The notes: a model not told the origin generated them from the letters alone. 63,722 nt of DNA from Pseudoselenomonas ruminantium (GCA_015058575.1 SVBZ01000050.1:1-63722); one strand, 5' to 3'; shown: positions 24,225-33,810, counted from the stretch's first letter. Made by a program: numbers and translations.

Positions 24225-25568
24225 ATGGATAAACCGACGAAGATGAAACGCGGGCTGAAGAATCGGCATTTGCAGATGATTGCGCTTGGCGGTGCCATTG
24301 GCACAGGCCTGTTCTACGGTTCGACGTCTACGATAGCATTGGCGGGGCCGGCGGTTATGTTGGCCTATCTGTTGGGCGGCATCGTGATTTTCTTTATCAT
24401 GCGCATGCTCGGCGAGATGGCGGTGGACGAACCGGTGTCGGGATCGTTCAGCTACTATGCGACGAAGTATTGGGGCAAGTTCCCAGGCTTTCTGTCCGGT
24501 TGGAACTATTGGTTCAATTATGTATTGGTATCGATGGCTGAACTTACGGCAGTCGGCATTTACATGCAGTTCTGGTATCCGGATCTGCCGCAGTGGATTG
24601 CGGCGCTTGTCTGCCTGCTGGTCATCACGGCTATCAATCTCATCAATGTAACTATTTATGGTGAGTTTGAGTTCTGGATGGCGCTTATCAAGATTGCTGC
24701 CATTGTCTTGATGATTGTGCTCGGCCTGTACCTGCTTTTGAGTGGCCCGCAGAGTTTCCCCGATAATTTCAGCAACATTTGGGCCAATGGTGGTTTCCTG
24801 CCGAACGGCTGGTGGGGGCTGGCATTGGCGACGGCAGTCGTCATGTTCTCCTTCGGCGGCATTGAGCTTATTGGCATAACGGCTGGTGAGGCTGAGGACC
24901 CGGAAAAATCCATCCCGCGCGCCATCAACCAGGTAATCTGGCGCATCCTGCTGTTCTATGTCGGTACGATGGCTGTGCTTATGGCGCTCTGGCCCTGGAA
25001 CAAGGTCGGAGCTGAAGCAAGTCCTTTCGTGCAGATTTTCTCGCATGTTGGCGTACCGGCTGCGGCACATATCCTGAACTTCGTCGTGCTTACGGCGGCT
25101 GTTTCGGTCTACAATTCAGCGATCTATAGCAACAGCCGTATGCTTTATGGCCTGGCAAGCAAGGACGAGGCACCAAAATTTCTCGCGCATTTGTCGGGGC
25201 GCGGCGTACCGGTCAAGGGCATCTTTGTTTCGTCGGGAATCACGCTGGTTTGTGTGGCACTCAATTACTTCTTTCCTGGCAAGATTTTCATGTATCTGAT
25301 GTCGATTGCGACGATTGCTGCGACTATCAGCTGGATGACGATTACGATAACGCATCTGAAGTTCCGCCGGTATTGCCAGGCGCAGGGAAAAACGACAAAG
25401 TTCCAATCGCCGTTATACCCAGCTATCAACTATGTCTGCATTGCTTTTTTGGCAGGGGTCTGGTATTTCATGCTGCAAATCCCTGATATGGCGCTGGCTG
25501 TCTATTTGTTGCCAGTATGGCTGCTGGTTCTTTGGCTGGGATATCGTTACCGTGAAAAAAATATATGA
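24225..25568 (+). CDS. Amino acid permease, APC superfamily (AAT type)
   Basis: Inner-membrane amino acid/proton symporter with about twelve helices in 447 residues. The first helix carries the family motif IALGGAIGTGLFYGS, and GEMAVDEPVSGSF, SGWNYWF and FSFGGIELIG follow in the expected order. It is closest in style to ProY/AroP/GabP-type carriers. The substrate cannot be read from the sequence. The start is ATG 24225, eight bases after GGGAG. It is monocistronic, between two terminators. Confidence 0.9.
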   Translation: MDKPTKMKRGLKNRHLQMIALGGAIGTGLFYGSTSTIALAGPAVMLAYLLGGIVIFFIMRMLGEMAVDEPVSGSFSYYATKYWGKFPGFLSGWNYWFNYVLVSMAELTAVGIYMQFWYPDLPQWIAALVCLLVITAINLINVTIYGEFEFWMALIKIAAIVLMIVLGLYLLLSGPQSFPDNFSNIWANGGFLPNGWWGLALATAVVMFSFGGIELIGITAGEAEDPEKSIPRAINQVIWRILLFYVGTMAVLMALWPWNKVGAEASPFVQIFSHVGVPAAAHILNFVVLTAAVSVYNSAIYSNSRMLYGLASKDEAPKFLAHLSGRGVPVKGIFVSSGITLVCVALNYFFPGKIFMYLMSIATIAATISWMTITITHLKFRRYCQAQGKTTKFQSPLYPAINYVCIAFLAGVWYFMLQIPDMALAVYLLPVWLLVLWLGYRYREKNI

Positions 25569-25570
25569 TC

Positions 25571-25603
25571 TGAAATGTCACTTCGGGGGAAGTGGCATTT
25601 TTT
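25571..25603 (+). terminator. Terminator of the amino acid permease
   Basis: Twelve-base-pair stem, AAATGTCACTTC against GAAGTGGCATTT, GGGG loop, eight T. Confidence 0.93.
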
Positions 25604-25684
25604 TTGAAGGGTTTTGGCATAGACAGCACGAATATAGCTAATAGTGATGTATTAAGAGTGAATTAAAAGGAAAGGGGTACAATT

Positions 25685-27655
25685 ATGGGACTGAAACAAA
25701 AGTTCCTGGCATTGGCAGGCGTTGTGGGCGTGCTCATGGCGATTATGTCAATCATTGGCTATTATATGGCCAGCTCGGATTTACAGGAAAGTGTCGAGAC
25801 AGAGCTGCGCGCAACAGTAGCCCGCGATACCGCTGATCTTGATGGCTGGTTGCGTGAGAAGAAGGCGGTAGATGTAAGTACGGCTAATACGGCGTCTGAG
25901 ATGAAGGGCGATATGAGCCGTATCAAGACGAAGGCAACGATGGGGACAATCGTATCGGATAAGGAAATTCTCGAAATGTCTATTGGTCTCGAGGATGGCT
26001 ATTTTGGTGTATTCTATTCGCCGGATGAGACGGGCAAGAAAGATCCGACGCAGCGTCCTTGGTATAAGGAGGCCAAAGCTGCTGGCAAGACGGTGTTTAC
26101 AGAGGCGTATGTAGCTGCCAGCACGGGCAAGCTCGTCGTATCGGTAGCGACGCCGATCAAGAACGAAGGCCAGTTCATTGGTGCGACCTGCACGGATATT
26201 GCGCTTGATGTGCTTGACAAGCAGGCTCAGGAAATGAAATACCACGGGCAGGGTATGGGGCTCATTATGGAGCGCTCGGGTAATATCCTGGCTACGACTG
26301 GCATCGGCGAGTCGATGAAGAACATAAAGGATGTCGATGGTGTCGGCACGCATTTTGAGGAAATGATCCAGAATGACAAGGGCTATTTCGAGCTGGAGTC
26401 GAATGGAGAGACGCAGCTTATGGCCTATCGGACGGTGCCAACGACTGGCTGGATCATGGCGATTGCCGTGCCGAAGTCCTTTGTGTTTGCATCGCTTACG
26501 CATTTGAAAATCATCTATAGTGTGCTGACGGTTGTTGGCCTGCTGCTGGCAATGTTTGTGTTCCTGACGTTTGCAAACCGCATTACGACGCCGATTTCGG
26601 GCCTGGAGGAACATGCTACGCAGCTTGCTAATGGCAATCTGCATATGGATGATCTGCCTGTTACGTCAACGGATGAGATTGGTGCCTTGACGCAGGCCTT
26701 CAATACGATGAGTGGCAATCTGCGCAAGCTGATTACGCATATGGCAACGACATCAGAGCAGGTAGCAGCTTCGTCGGAGGAACTCACCGCCAATGCCCAG
26801 CAATCGGCGGATGCTTCCGTACATGTTGCTGAGACGGTTGGCGATGTGTCGCTGGGGATGGAAGAACAGCTCAAGGATATCGATGCGGCCAAGAAGAATG
26901 TCGATACGGTGTTTACGGATATCACGGCGATGGCTGATAAAGCACGCGTGGTATCGAATACGTCAACCCAGACAGCAGATGCAGCGCAGAAAGGCTCGAC
27001 GCTCATGGAGCAGGCGGTTTCGCGCATGGGCCACATCGAAACGAGTGTTATGTCCTCGGCTGGTGTAGTCAAGAAACTTGGCGAGAACAGCCAGAAAATC
27101 GGTCAGATTGTCGAAGCTATTTCGTCGATTGCTGAGCAAACAAACCTGTTGGCGCTCAATGCGGCCATTGAGGCAGCACGCGCTGGTGAGCATGGCCGTG
27201 GTTTTGCCGTGGTCGCAGAGGAAGTCCGCAAGCTGGCGGCTGAGTCGCAGGAGTCGGCTGAGCAAATCAAGGAGCGTATCGCGTCGATCCAGAAAGATAC
27301 GGCTGAGGCTGTCGAATCGATGGAGGCTGGCACCGATGAGGTCAAATCCGGCACGGCGGCTATCCGCGAGGTCGGGGCACAGTTTGCCGATATCTTGTCG
27401 ATGGTCAATGGAATCAACACGCAGATGGAAGAAATCAATGCTTCTGTGCGGACGGTAACTGATGGAGCAAGCCATATCGTTGAAGCGGTGGATTCGATCG
27501 ATACCATCAGCCGTAAGACGGCCGATAGTACATCGAGCATTTCGGCGGCTACTGAGGAGCAGTCGGCGTCTAACGAAGAGATTGCAGCAGCTTCGCAGTC
27601 CTTGGCTAAGATGGCGGCTGACATGCAGGAAGCTATTGGCAAGTTCAAGATTTAA
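25685..27655 (+). CDS. Methyl-accepting chemotaxis protein with a Cache sensor
   Basis: A 656-residue transmembrane chemoreceptor. A membrane helix at about 7-28 and another at about 278-300 enclose an extracytoplasmic dCache-type domain (motifs [12 protein letters not shown] and FTEAYV). A HAMP domain follows at about 302-355, then a long signalling coiled coil. Its hairpin tip is [19 protein letters not shown] (near 480-498), the universal CheA/CheW contact. It lacks a C-terminal NWETF-type tether. It is adjacent and convergent to cheB, but no cheA or cheW is in the window. The ligand is unknown. Confidence 0.94.
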   Translation: MGLKQKFLALAGVVGVLMAIMSIIGYYMASSDLQESVETELRATVARDTADLDGWLREKKAVDVSTANTASEMKGDMSRIKTKATMGTIVSDKEILEMSIGLEDGYFGVFYSPDETGKKDPTQRPWYKEAKAAGKTVFTEAYVAASTGKLVVSVATPIKNEGQFIGATCTDIALDVLDKQAQEMKYHGQGMGLIMERSGNILATTGIGESMKNIKDVDGVGTHFEEMIQNDKGYFELESNGETQLMAYRTVPTTGWIMAIAVPKSFVFASLTHLKIIYSVLTVVGLLLAMFVFLTFANRITTPISGLEEHATQLANGNLHMDDLPVTSTDEIGALTQAFNTMSGNLRKLITHMATTSEQVAASSEELTANAQQSADASVHVAETVGDVSLGMEEQLKDIDAAKKNVDTVFTDITAMADKARVVSNTSTQTADAAQKGSTLMEQAVSRMGHIETSVMSSAGVVKKLGENSQKIGQIVEAISSIAEQTNLLALNAAIEAARAGEHGRGFAVVAEEVRKLAAESQESAEQIKERIASIQKDTAEAVESMEAGTDEVKSGTAAIREVGAQFADILSMVNGINTQMEEINASVRTVTDGASHIVEAVDSIDTISRKTADSTSSISAATEEQSASNEEIAAASQSLAKMAADMQEAIGKFKI

Positions 27656-27670
27656 TAGACATTAACCGAA

Positions 27671-27706
27671 AAAAACGGGGTTGTGATTTCTCACAACCCC
27701 GTTTTT
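27671..27706. terminator. Bidirectional terminator between the chemoreceptor and cheB
   Basis: Sixteen-base-pair perfect stem, AAAAACGGGGTTGTGA against TCACAACCCCGTTTTT, with a TTTC loop. Confidence 0.95.
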
Positions 27707-27716
27707 CGCGTATGAT

Positions 27717-28958
27717 TCAAGTCCGGGCTATCTGGGTAATGGCAGCTGGCATGGCAGATAGTGGCAGTTGCCGTTCAACAGCACCGCAGTCATAGGCAGC
27801 TTTGGGCATGCCGTAAACGATGCTGCTGGCTTCGTCCTGTCCCAAGGTAGGTGAACCCTGCTCGCGCATGCGCAGAAGTCCGGCGGCGCCGTCTTTGCCC
27901 ATGCCGGTCAGGATGACGCCCAATGCATGACAGCCGACCTCGCTGGCGACGGATTCAAATAGCACGTCGACGGAGGGGCAGCAGCTATGGACGGGTTTGC
28001 CGGGACGGCAGTCGAGAACCAGCAGGGAGCCTTGCCGATGGACAGTCATATGATTGTTACCAGGGGCGATGTAGACATGGCTGGGACGGACAATATCGCC
28101 AGTCATGCCTTCTTTGACGGTCAGCGCGCATTCGGTGTTGAGACGCTCGGCCAGCAGCCGGGAAAACATCGGCGGAATATGCTGGACGATGACGATGCCC
28201 GGCAGCGGCGGACGCAGCTGTGTGAGGATGGCTGACAAGGCTTCGGTTCCACCCGTGGAAGAGCCGATGGCAATCAGCTGGATATCCTCATGCGGGAGCT
28301 GGGCCGTGGCAGGCGGTGTTGGCGCTGGGGTGGCAGCTGCCACCTCAGCGGCTGCCTGTGGCGGTGGTTCTGGCGGCTGCGGCTCAGGCTGCGGTGGTGT
28401 GGGGGCTGGCTGAGCTGCGGGCGCTGCTTTGGTGTGCATTGCTTGCTGGGCGGCAGGCGATAGTGGCAGCCAGCCCTTGCTGGGCATCGTTGCCGTCCAG
28501 ATTTCCCGTGTGACGACAGCACCCGGGCCGACCCCGCTGCTGACGTCATGGTTTGCCTCAGCAGTGTCTGGCGCATATGTGAGTACGAGTTGCGCTAATT
28601 CGTCGAAAAAACCAGCCATGTCTGCAGCAGGTCCAGGTTTTTGGATATGCGCGCGGGCACCGCAGTTCAAGGCCGTGTGGCGGCTGGTACTCAAGAGCCC
28701 GTAAGTGATGATAGGCAGCTTTGGGTGCTGGCTGGTAAGAAGCGGCAGGAATTGGTTGCCGTCGACGGTGATGACCCCCATGGCAAAATTAAGGAGGACG
28801 GCAGATGGCTGGAAAAGTGCCAGCTTGTTCTGGGCTTCGATAGGGTCGCCAGCCTGCTCGATGAGGCTGCCTTGAGGCAGGCGCTTCAACAGGGCTTCGA
28901 CGCAAGTGTCCCGGAAAAATATGGAATTTTCGATAAGGAGCAGCCGTATATCCTGCAT
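27717..28958 (-). CDS. cheB: CheB-type protein-glutamate methylesterase with a degenerate receiver domain
   Basis: Removes methyl groups from chemoreceptors during adaptation. The 413-residue product has an N-terminal receiver-like domain (1-125), a Pro/Ala-rich linker of about 80 residues (140-222) and a methylesterase domain. The catalytic triad is intact: GSSTGG (serine near 232), VQHIPP (H259) and GMGKDG (D355). In the receiver, the phosphoacceptor position is asparagine (LLNFAM, N57), the usual acidic pair is replaced by IENS, and K107 is kept. Phosphorylation control therefore seems lost. The start is ATG 28958, after AAGGAGG. The reading frame continues upstream, but without a ribosome-binding site. 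Confidence 0.88.
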   Translation of the reverse strand: MQDIRLLLIENSIFFRDTCVEALLKRLPQGSLIEQAGDPIEAQNKLALFQPSAVLLNFAMGVITVDGNQFLPLLTSQHPKLPIITYGLLSTSRHTALNCGARAHIQKPGPAADMAGFFDELAQLVLTYAPDTAEANHDVSSGVGPGAVVTREIWTATMPSKGWLPLSPAAQQAMHTKAAPAAQPAPTPPQPEPQPPEPPPQAAAEVAAATPAPTPPATAQLPHEDIQLIAIGSSTGGTEALSAILTQLRPPLPGIVIVQHIPPMFSRLLAERLNTECALTVKEGMTGDIVRPSHVYIAPGNNHMTVHRQGSLLVLDCRPGKPVHSCCPSVDVLFESVASEVGCHALGVILTGMGKDGAAGLLRMREQGSPTLGQDEASSIVYGMPKAAYDCGAVERQLPLSAMPAAITQIART

Positions 28959-29054
28959 GTTGCGCCTCCTTTGCCTGACGGCGGGTCTGCTATATCTGGC
29001 TTCATTGTAGCATATCATACTTGATGCTGGAAAGAAGGAATATGCAGATAAATG

Positions 29055-29082
29055 TTGAATTATTAGTTTTGGATGGTAGAAT
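29055..29082 (+). promoter_or_regulatory. Promoter of the exported orphan protein gene
   Basis: TTGAAT, 16-base spacer, TAGAAT. Confidence 0.5.
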
Positions 29083-29124
29083 AGTTTCCAGAGGAATGGA
29101 AACAAAGATAGGAGTGTATGTATC

Positions 29125-29697
29125 ATGAATCGAATCAGTAAATTGTTGGCAGTTGTTGGCTTTGCGTCGGCTATGGTATTCGCACAGGGACAGGCCGATG
29201 CTATGGTTGTTACAGGTATCAGTCAGAGTATGACGATTGCCGACAAGACGGTAACGGCAACAGATCAGGATGGTGTAAAAATCAAATTCGTGGCTGATGG
29301 CAAGGTTATGCGCCTGATGAGTGCTGATGGTACGAAAGACTACATGTCCTTCAATAGCTTTGATGGCCTGTATACAGGAGTGGAGTTCAGCGTGCGGGCA
29401 ATCGAGACGGCCGATCCGGGCAAGCGCCTGTTTGAAATCATAGCAACGCGTGGTGCACATGGCAAAAACTGTGGGTATTGGCTTATCGGCAAGCATATGG
29501 GCCAGTGGACGACGTATGTGTCCTGGAACAGCTTTGCCAATATCGGTTTCCGCGTTGACCGCTGGCATCAGCTGTCCTCGCGCATTGTCGATCAGCAGCT
29601 CGTCGTGACGAGTACGGACGGCTATGGCCATGTTGATTTCCAGACACAGGTTTTCTGGGATGGCTCGTGCGGATGGTTCGGTCTCAGAAGAATGTAA
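29125..29697 (+). CDS. Exported protein of unknown function
   Basis: A 190-residue protein I do not recognise. A signal peptide is clear (MNRISKLLAVVGFASAMVF, cleavage probably after QADA). The mature part is rich in aromatic residues and looks beta-rich, with alternating motifs such as GVEFSVRAI, CGYWLIGKH and CGWFGLRRM. It has two cysteines (in NCGYW and SCGWF) that could form a disulfide. Pattern alone suggests a jelly-roll or lectin-like fold, but this is a guess. It has its own promoter and an AGGAG ten bases before ATG, and precedes the tRNA-Thr pair. No homologue can be named. Confidence 0.65.
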   Translation: MNRISKLLAVVGFASAMVFAQGQADAMVVTGISQSMTIADKTVTATDQDGVKIKFVADGKVMRLMSADGTKDYMSFNSFDGLYTGVEFSVRAIETADPGKRLFEIIATRGAHGKNCGYWLIGKHMGQWTTYVSWNSFANIGFRVDRWHQLSSRIVDQQLVVTSTDGYGHVDFQTQVFWDGSCGWFGLRRM

Positions 29698-29715
29698 GGA
29701 AATAAAAAATAAGTG

Positions 29716-29744
29716 TTGACAGGAATGCTGTCATCGCTTATAAT
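29716..29744 (+). promoter_or_regulatory. Consensus promoter of the tRNA-Thr pair
   Basis: TTGACA, 17-base spacer, TATAAT: a perfect sigma-70 promoter and the strongest one in the window. Confidence 0.9.
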
Positions 29745-29778
29745 TAATTCTGTCAGTTACGAGAGTGATTGACAAATT

Positions 29779-29854
29779 GCTGATTTAGCTCAGTTGGTAG
29801 AGCAGCTCATTCGTAATGAGCAGGTCGTAGGTTCAAGTCCTATAATCAGCTCCA
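29779..29854 (+). tRNA. tRNA-Thr (anticodon CGT)
   Basis: Full 76-base cloverleaf. Acceptor arms GCTGATT/AATCAGC, D arm GCTC/GAGC, anticodon stem GCTCA/TGAGC with loop TTCGTAA (anticodon CGT, reads ACG), T arm GTAGG/CCTAT with TTCAAGT loop. The CCA end is encoded. Confidence 0.95.
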
Positions 29855-29864
29855 TTTTTCTTTT

Positions 29865-29940
29865 GCTGATTTAGCTCAGTTGGTAGAGCAGCTCATTCGT
29901 AATGAGCAGGTCGTAGGTTCAAGTCCTATAATCAGCTCCA
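29865..29940 (+). tRNA. tRNA-Thr (anticodon CGT), second identical copy
   Basis: Identical base for base to the copy at 29779-29854, ten bases downstream, including the encoded CCA. The pair shares one promoter and one terminator. Confidence 0.95.
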
Positions 29941-29950
29941 TTGAGAACAT

Positions 29951-29980
29951 AAGGCTTCCGAGAGATCGGAAGCCTTTTTT
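29951..29980 (+). terminator. Terminator of the tRNA-Thr pair
   Basis: Ten-base-pair stem, AAGGCTTCCG against CGGAAGCCTT, loop AGAGAT, then four more T. Nothing else was recognised from here to 30134 apart from a weak promoter-like TTGTCA at 30060. Confidence 0.93.
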
Positions 29981-30134
29981 GTGCAGGCAGGACTTTTGCG
30001 GAATGTGGAGAAATATTCCTAGAGCGATTTAATCGAAATATAAATTGGAATTAATGACATTGTCAACTAAATTCCTTATCATGAGAATAAATTAGGTATG
30101 CATTTCTGGGGAACAAGAAGCAAAGGTGGTATAT

Positions 30135-31187
30135 ATGGGGAGATTGTTTACTGGTTTGCTGGCTGCGGTCATGGTATTGGCAGGTGTAGCTGCCTGTGAG
30201 GCGGCGCCACAGGTCATCACGGCGGCAGGTGTCTATACGATGGGAGAGAATGATTCGCCTAAGATTGCCAAGGATGCTGCACGGCAGGAGGCCATGCGCA
30301 TAGCTACGGAAAAGGCGGGCGTCTATGTGGAGAGCTATTCCAAGACGCAGAATATGCAGCTCAGTGAGGATGATGTGAAAGTCATATCGGGAGCGATACT
30401 AAAGGTTACGGATGAGAAGGACGTGCCGGATCTTACGGATGGTGTCTGGCGCTATACGGTGACAATCACGGCTGAAGTCGATACGGATAAGATTGACCTC
30501 AAGGCGATGATGGATAACCGTGCCAAACTTGAAAAGCTGCAAAAGGAACGTGATGACCTGAAAAAACAGAACGAAGAATTGCTCGAAAAATATAAGAAAG
30601 CCCGGGGGGCAGAAAAAGACCGGCTGGGGACAAAACTTGAGACGCAGTACGATTTGGGGCAGGTTTTTGACCGTTGCGTAGCGATGATCCAGCGCGGGGA
30701 GCAGACACGGGCCGTCAGTGAGCTCACGAAGGTCATTGCGGATAAGTCTGTGTCGGACAGCCCGCTGGCATATGCATACTATTTGCGCGGACGCGCATAT
30801 TACGAGTTGAGCTCACATGATAAGGCACTGGAAGATTTCAATGAAGCCCAGCGGGTTCCGCATAACGATACTATTTATCCGGTCTGGCGGGCACATTACT
30901 ATCGGGGGCTGATTTTCTACGACCGCCGCCGCTGGCAGGATGCCTATGAGGAGCTCAAGCTGGCCTGGGATGCATCGGATCATACGGATCGTGAGATGTA
31001 TCAGGCTTTGCAGCGCGCAGATGAGAAGGCGCATCCACGGGCGGCTGAGCCACAGCGCCGGACGCCTGCCCGCAATCCGCAGAAGGGCGGCGAGGTCGAT
31101 TGGGGCCGTATCATTGGCGAAATTATAACGGGGGCTATCAATGAGAGCGGCTTGGCAAATGATATCCATATCACGATGCGTGACTGA
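30135..31187 (+). CDS. Secreted or lipid-anchored TPR protein with an LPP20/FlgT-N-like domain
   Basis: A 350-residue exported protein. The N-terminal hydrophobic stretch ends in GVAAC, so C21 could be a lipobox cysteine; cleavage after CEAA is the alternative. Residues about 30-120 (SPKIAKDAARQEAMRIATEK and a following beta region) resemble the domain shared by LPP20 lipoproteins and FlgT. A coiled coil follows at about 130-165, then two or three TPR-like helices (AYYLRGRAYYELSSHDKALE). The start is ATG 30135, after AAAGGTGG. It precedes the AAA/VWA pair by 14 bases and is presumably co-transcribed with it. The exact role is unknown. Confidence 0.7.
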   Translation: MGRLFTGLLAAVMVLAGVAACEAAPQVITAAGVYTMGENDSPKIAKDAARQEAMRIATEKAGVYVESYSKTQNMQLSEDDVKVISGAILKVTDEKDVPDLTDGVWRYTVTITAEVDTDKIDLKAMMDNRAKLEKLQKERDDLKKQNEELLEKYKKARGAEKDRLGTKLETQYDLGQVFDRCVAMIQRGEQTRAVSELTKVIADKSVSDSPLAYAYYLRGRAYYELSSHDKALEDFNEAQRVPHNDTIYPVWRAHYYRGLIFYDRRRWQDAYEELKLAWDASDHTDREMYQALQRADEKAHPRAAEPQRRTPARNPQKGGEVDWGRIIGEIITGAINESGLANDIHITMRD

Positions 31188-31201
31188 TGGGAGCGGAGAC
31201 G

Positions 31202-32116
31202 ATGGGCGTCATGAGAGAATTTTTGCAGCAGCAGGGATTGGATGAGCGTCTGCTGGCAGCAGTAGAACGCTACCGCCAGCAATATCCGTGGCAGGGGAAG
31301 CGTTCGCTGGCTCTTCCGCGTTATCGTTATTATGGGCGGGATATCCTCGCGGCGGCAATCACGGCGGTGCTGGCCGGGGAGAATTTGCTGCTGGTGGGGC
31401 CTAAGGCCACGGGCAAGAATGTGCTGGCGGAAAATTTAGCCGCCATTTTTGGGCGTCCCGATTGGAATATATCGTTCCATATCAATACGGATGCAGCGTA
31501 TTTACTGGGGACAGATACCTTTCGCAAGGGGGCTGTGGAGTTCCGGCCTGGACCGGTATACGAATGTGCTGAGGCGGGTGGTTTCGGTGTGCTTGATGAA
31601 ATCAATATGGCACGCAATGAAGCACTGGCAGTCCTGCACTCGCTGCTGGATTTCCGGCGTATCCTGGATATTCCTGGCTATGGCCGCTTGCACATCCATC
31701 CTGCGACCCGCTTCATCGCGACAATGAATCATGGTTATGCCGGGACGCGTGAACTCAACGAGGCGCTGGCTTCAAGGTTTGTGGTCTTGCAGCTGCCGCT
31801 CCTGGATGGTGAGGGGCTGGAGCGGCTTCTCGGGCTGGAATTTTCACGGTTGACGGCAGGTGGCCGCCGCTTGATGGCGCAGGTATTCCTCGATTTGCAG
31901 CAGAAGTCTGCACAGGCAGAAATCAGCAGCAAAGCGGTGGATTTGCGCGGGCTCCTCGATGCGCTGCACCTGGTGGAATTGGGCTTGCCGGTGCGGCAGG
32001 CTTTGGATATGGGCCTCGTGAATAAATGCTTCGATGCCGAAGAGCGTGCGCTCGTCTTGGATGTTATTGCGCTGCGCATAGCAGATGATATGGCATCTGC
32101 GGAACTCTTTGAGTGA
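31202..32116 (+). CDS. MoxR-family AAA+ ATPase (CbbQ/NorQ-like)
   Basis: A 304-residue AAA+ chaperone-type ATPase. Walker A is GPKATGKN (near 61-68) and Walker B is GFGVLDEINMARNEA (near 122-136). The sensor region TRFIATMNHGYAGTRELNEA shows the AAA_5/MoxR pattern. Partners of this kind work with a VWA protein to remodel or insert metal into target complexes (NorQ-NorD, CbbQ-CbbO). The start is ATG 31202, after GCGGAG. The stop overlaps the next gene by four bases. No metalloenzyme target is encoded nearby. Confidence 0.85.
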   Translation: MGVMREFLQQQGLDERLLAAVERYRQQYPWQGKRSLALPRYRYYGRDILAAAITAVLAGENLLLVGPKATGKNVLAENLAAIFGRPDWNISFHINTDAAYLLGTDTFRKGAVEFRPGPVYECAEAGGFGVLDEINMARNEALAVLHSLLDFRRILDIPGYGRLHIHPATRFIATMNHGYAGTRELNEALASRFVVLQLPLLDGEGLERLLGLEFSRLTAGGRRLMAQVFLDLQQKSAQAEISSKAVDLRGLLDALHLVELGLPVRQALDMGLVNKCFDAEERALVLDVIALRIADDMASAELFE

Positions 32117-33810
32117 AAGCGGGGATGGATATGCAGACGGGGAGCAGGGAAAGCCGCGAGCGGCGGGCGCTCAATATTGTCTGGACGGCTGCCGGAGCAT
32201 ATGGTTTTATGCCGGATTTTTTGGCATTCCATCGTGATGGAACACCGGATATTTATCTCAACTCGATTCTAGGCCTTGCACATCGTTTCTATGATGTGGA
32301 GAAATTGGCGGCTTATGTGCGGACGCTCGATTCTTCGTTGCTGCATGATACTTTTACCGATATCCTTTGGCTGGGCATCGAGCAAGCTGTCTTCCGGCGG
32401 GAACTGCCAGATCGTCCGGCGCTTGCCGGCTTGCGCCGCGAGCATGCGCGGCAGTATCTGCAGGCAGATATCGATGCCTCGTTGCAGAGTCTGATGCTGC
32501 GCCGTGAAATCATTCATACGCTCAAAGCAGGGCGTTGTCACGAGATATTGGGCGAGCCGCCGGGAATCTGCAATCTTTGGGATAAGCGTTTGTATGAGGC
32601 GCTTGATTATCCGGCTGAACTGACAACTGATGAAATCATTGCGCGCACAGAGAGGATTCTGCGGCGCTTTTTCGTATTCCGCTGGTCGGCAGGACATAGG
32701 GCTGGCTGGCATATTTCTTTGGGAAGCCGCATCAATGCCTGGCTGCGGCGATTGGTTCCGCATGAGCCTGCATCATCGTCACTGCATCGCTGGCGAAAGG
32801 GGAGTGCTATAGGCGGTGATGGTACAACCGGTTATGATTCGTGTCCAACAAGAAATGATGCCATGGCAGCAATCCGGCGGGCGTTTGGAGCACCGCTGCT
32901 GGCAGAGCCGCAGCGGTTGCGTATCGAGCGTGAGTTGTGCCAGGGCAATCATGCCAAGGCACAGCTTTATTATGCGGTTGGCGGCGATGATAAAATGCGT
33001 GTTGCTAATTGGGCCTTTTGGCGGGAAAAGCAGGCGCAGTATCGTTTGGCTATGCGTAACCTGCAGGCGCGGTTGAAGGAGTGCCTGTCCGTATATCGGC
33101 AGCCGCTATCGGTGCTGGGGCATAAGGGCAGGCTGGATGCTGGCCGTGTATGGCGTGCAGCGTATCTGCAGGACAGCAGGGTGTTTTCCGCCTGGCAGGA
33201 AAGTATCCAGGCTGATTTTGCCGTGACATTGCTGCTCGATGCTTCGGAGTCGCGGCAAAATCAGCAGAGGATCATCGCGGCGCAGGCGTATGTGATTGCG
33301 CAGAGCCTGCTGGCCTGTGCAATTCCTGTGCAGGTTTTGTCGTTCTGCAGTCTGCATGGAGTTACGGTACTATGCCAGCTTAAATCGTTTGCAGAGTCAG
33401 ATGCGGCGGGGGTATTTGGCTATGCGGCACGAGGCTGGAACCGGGATGGGCTTGCGCTTTTGGCTGCGGCAAAACTTTTGCAGGATAAAAACGGGCAAAG
33501 GCAGCTGCTGCTGGTGCTGACGGATGCAAATCCTAGTGATGAGCTGGGCTTGCCGGGAAAAGGGAAATTTATGAGCCAGCGGTATATGGCAGATGCGGCC
33601 ATCGAGGACACAGCAGCTGCTGCCCGCCAGTTGCGACGGCAGGGCGTGCGGCTTATCGGTTTGGTGAACAGCGTCCTGCCCGGGGAAGTGACGGGGATGG
33701 CAGTGCAGGCGATATATGGACAGGATGCTGCGCGCAGCGAAAATATCGGACAGCTTGCAGCTGTCGTCAGTGGCCTTATTGAGCGGCAGATCCAGCAAAG
33801 CAGCGGTTGA
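32113..33810 (+). CDS. VWA-domain protein (NorD/CbbO-like partner of the AAA+ ATPase)
   Basis: About 565 residues with a C-terminal von Willebrand A domain. The MIDAS motif is LLLDASESR (DxSxS, near 376-384), with VLTDANPSDE later in the domain. The N-terminal 300 residues are helical and do not match a family I can name. Overlap with the ATPase gene and the AAA-VWA order point to a working pair. The start is uncertain: GTG 32113 overlaps the previous stop, and ATG 32125 and ATG 32131 follow a weak GGGG site. Confidence 0.8.
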   Translation: MKAGMDMQTGSRESRERRALNIVWTAAGAYGFMPDFLAFHRDGTPDIYLNSILGLAHRFYDVEKLAAYVRTLDSSLLHDTFTDILWLGIEQAVFRRELPDRPALAGLRREHARQYLQADIDASLQSLMLRREIIHTLKAGRCHEILGEPPGICNLWDKRLYEALDYPAELTTDEIIARTERILRRFFVFRWSAGHRAGWHISLGSRINAWLRRLVPHEPASSSLHRWRKGSAIGGDGTTGYDSCPTRNDAMAAIRRAFGAPLLAEPQRLRIERELCQGNHAKAQLYYAVGGDDKMRVANWAFWREKQAQYRLAMRNLQARLKECLSVYRQPLSVLGHKGRLDAGRVWRAAYLQDSRVFSAWQESIQADFAVTLLLDASESRQNQQRIIAAQAYVIAQSLLACAIPVQVLSFCSLHGVTVLCQLKSFAESDAAGVFGYAARGWNRDGLALLAAAKLLQDKNGQRQLLLVLTDANPSDELGLPGKGKFMSQRYMADAAIEDTAAAARQLRRQGVRLIGLVNSVLPGEVTGMAVQAIYGQDAARSENIGQLAAVVSGLIERQIQQSSG

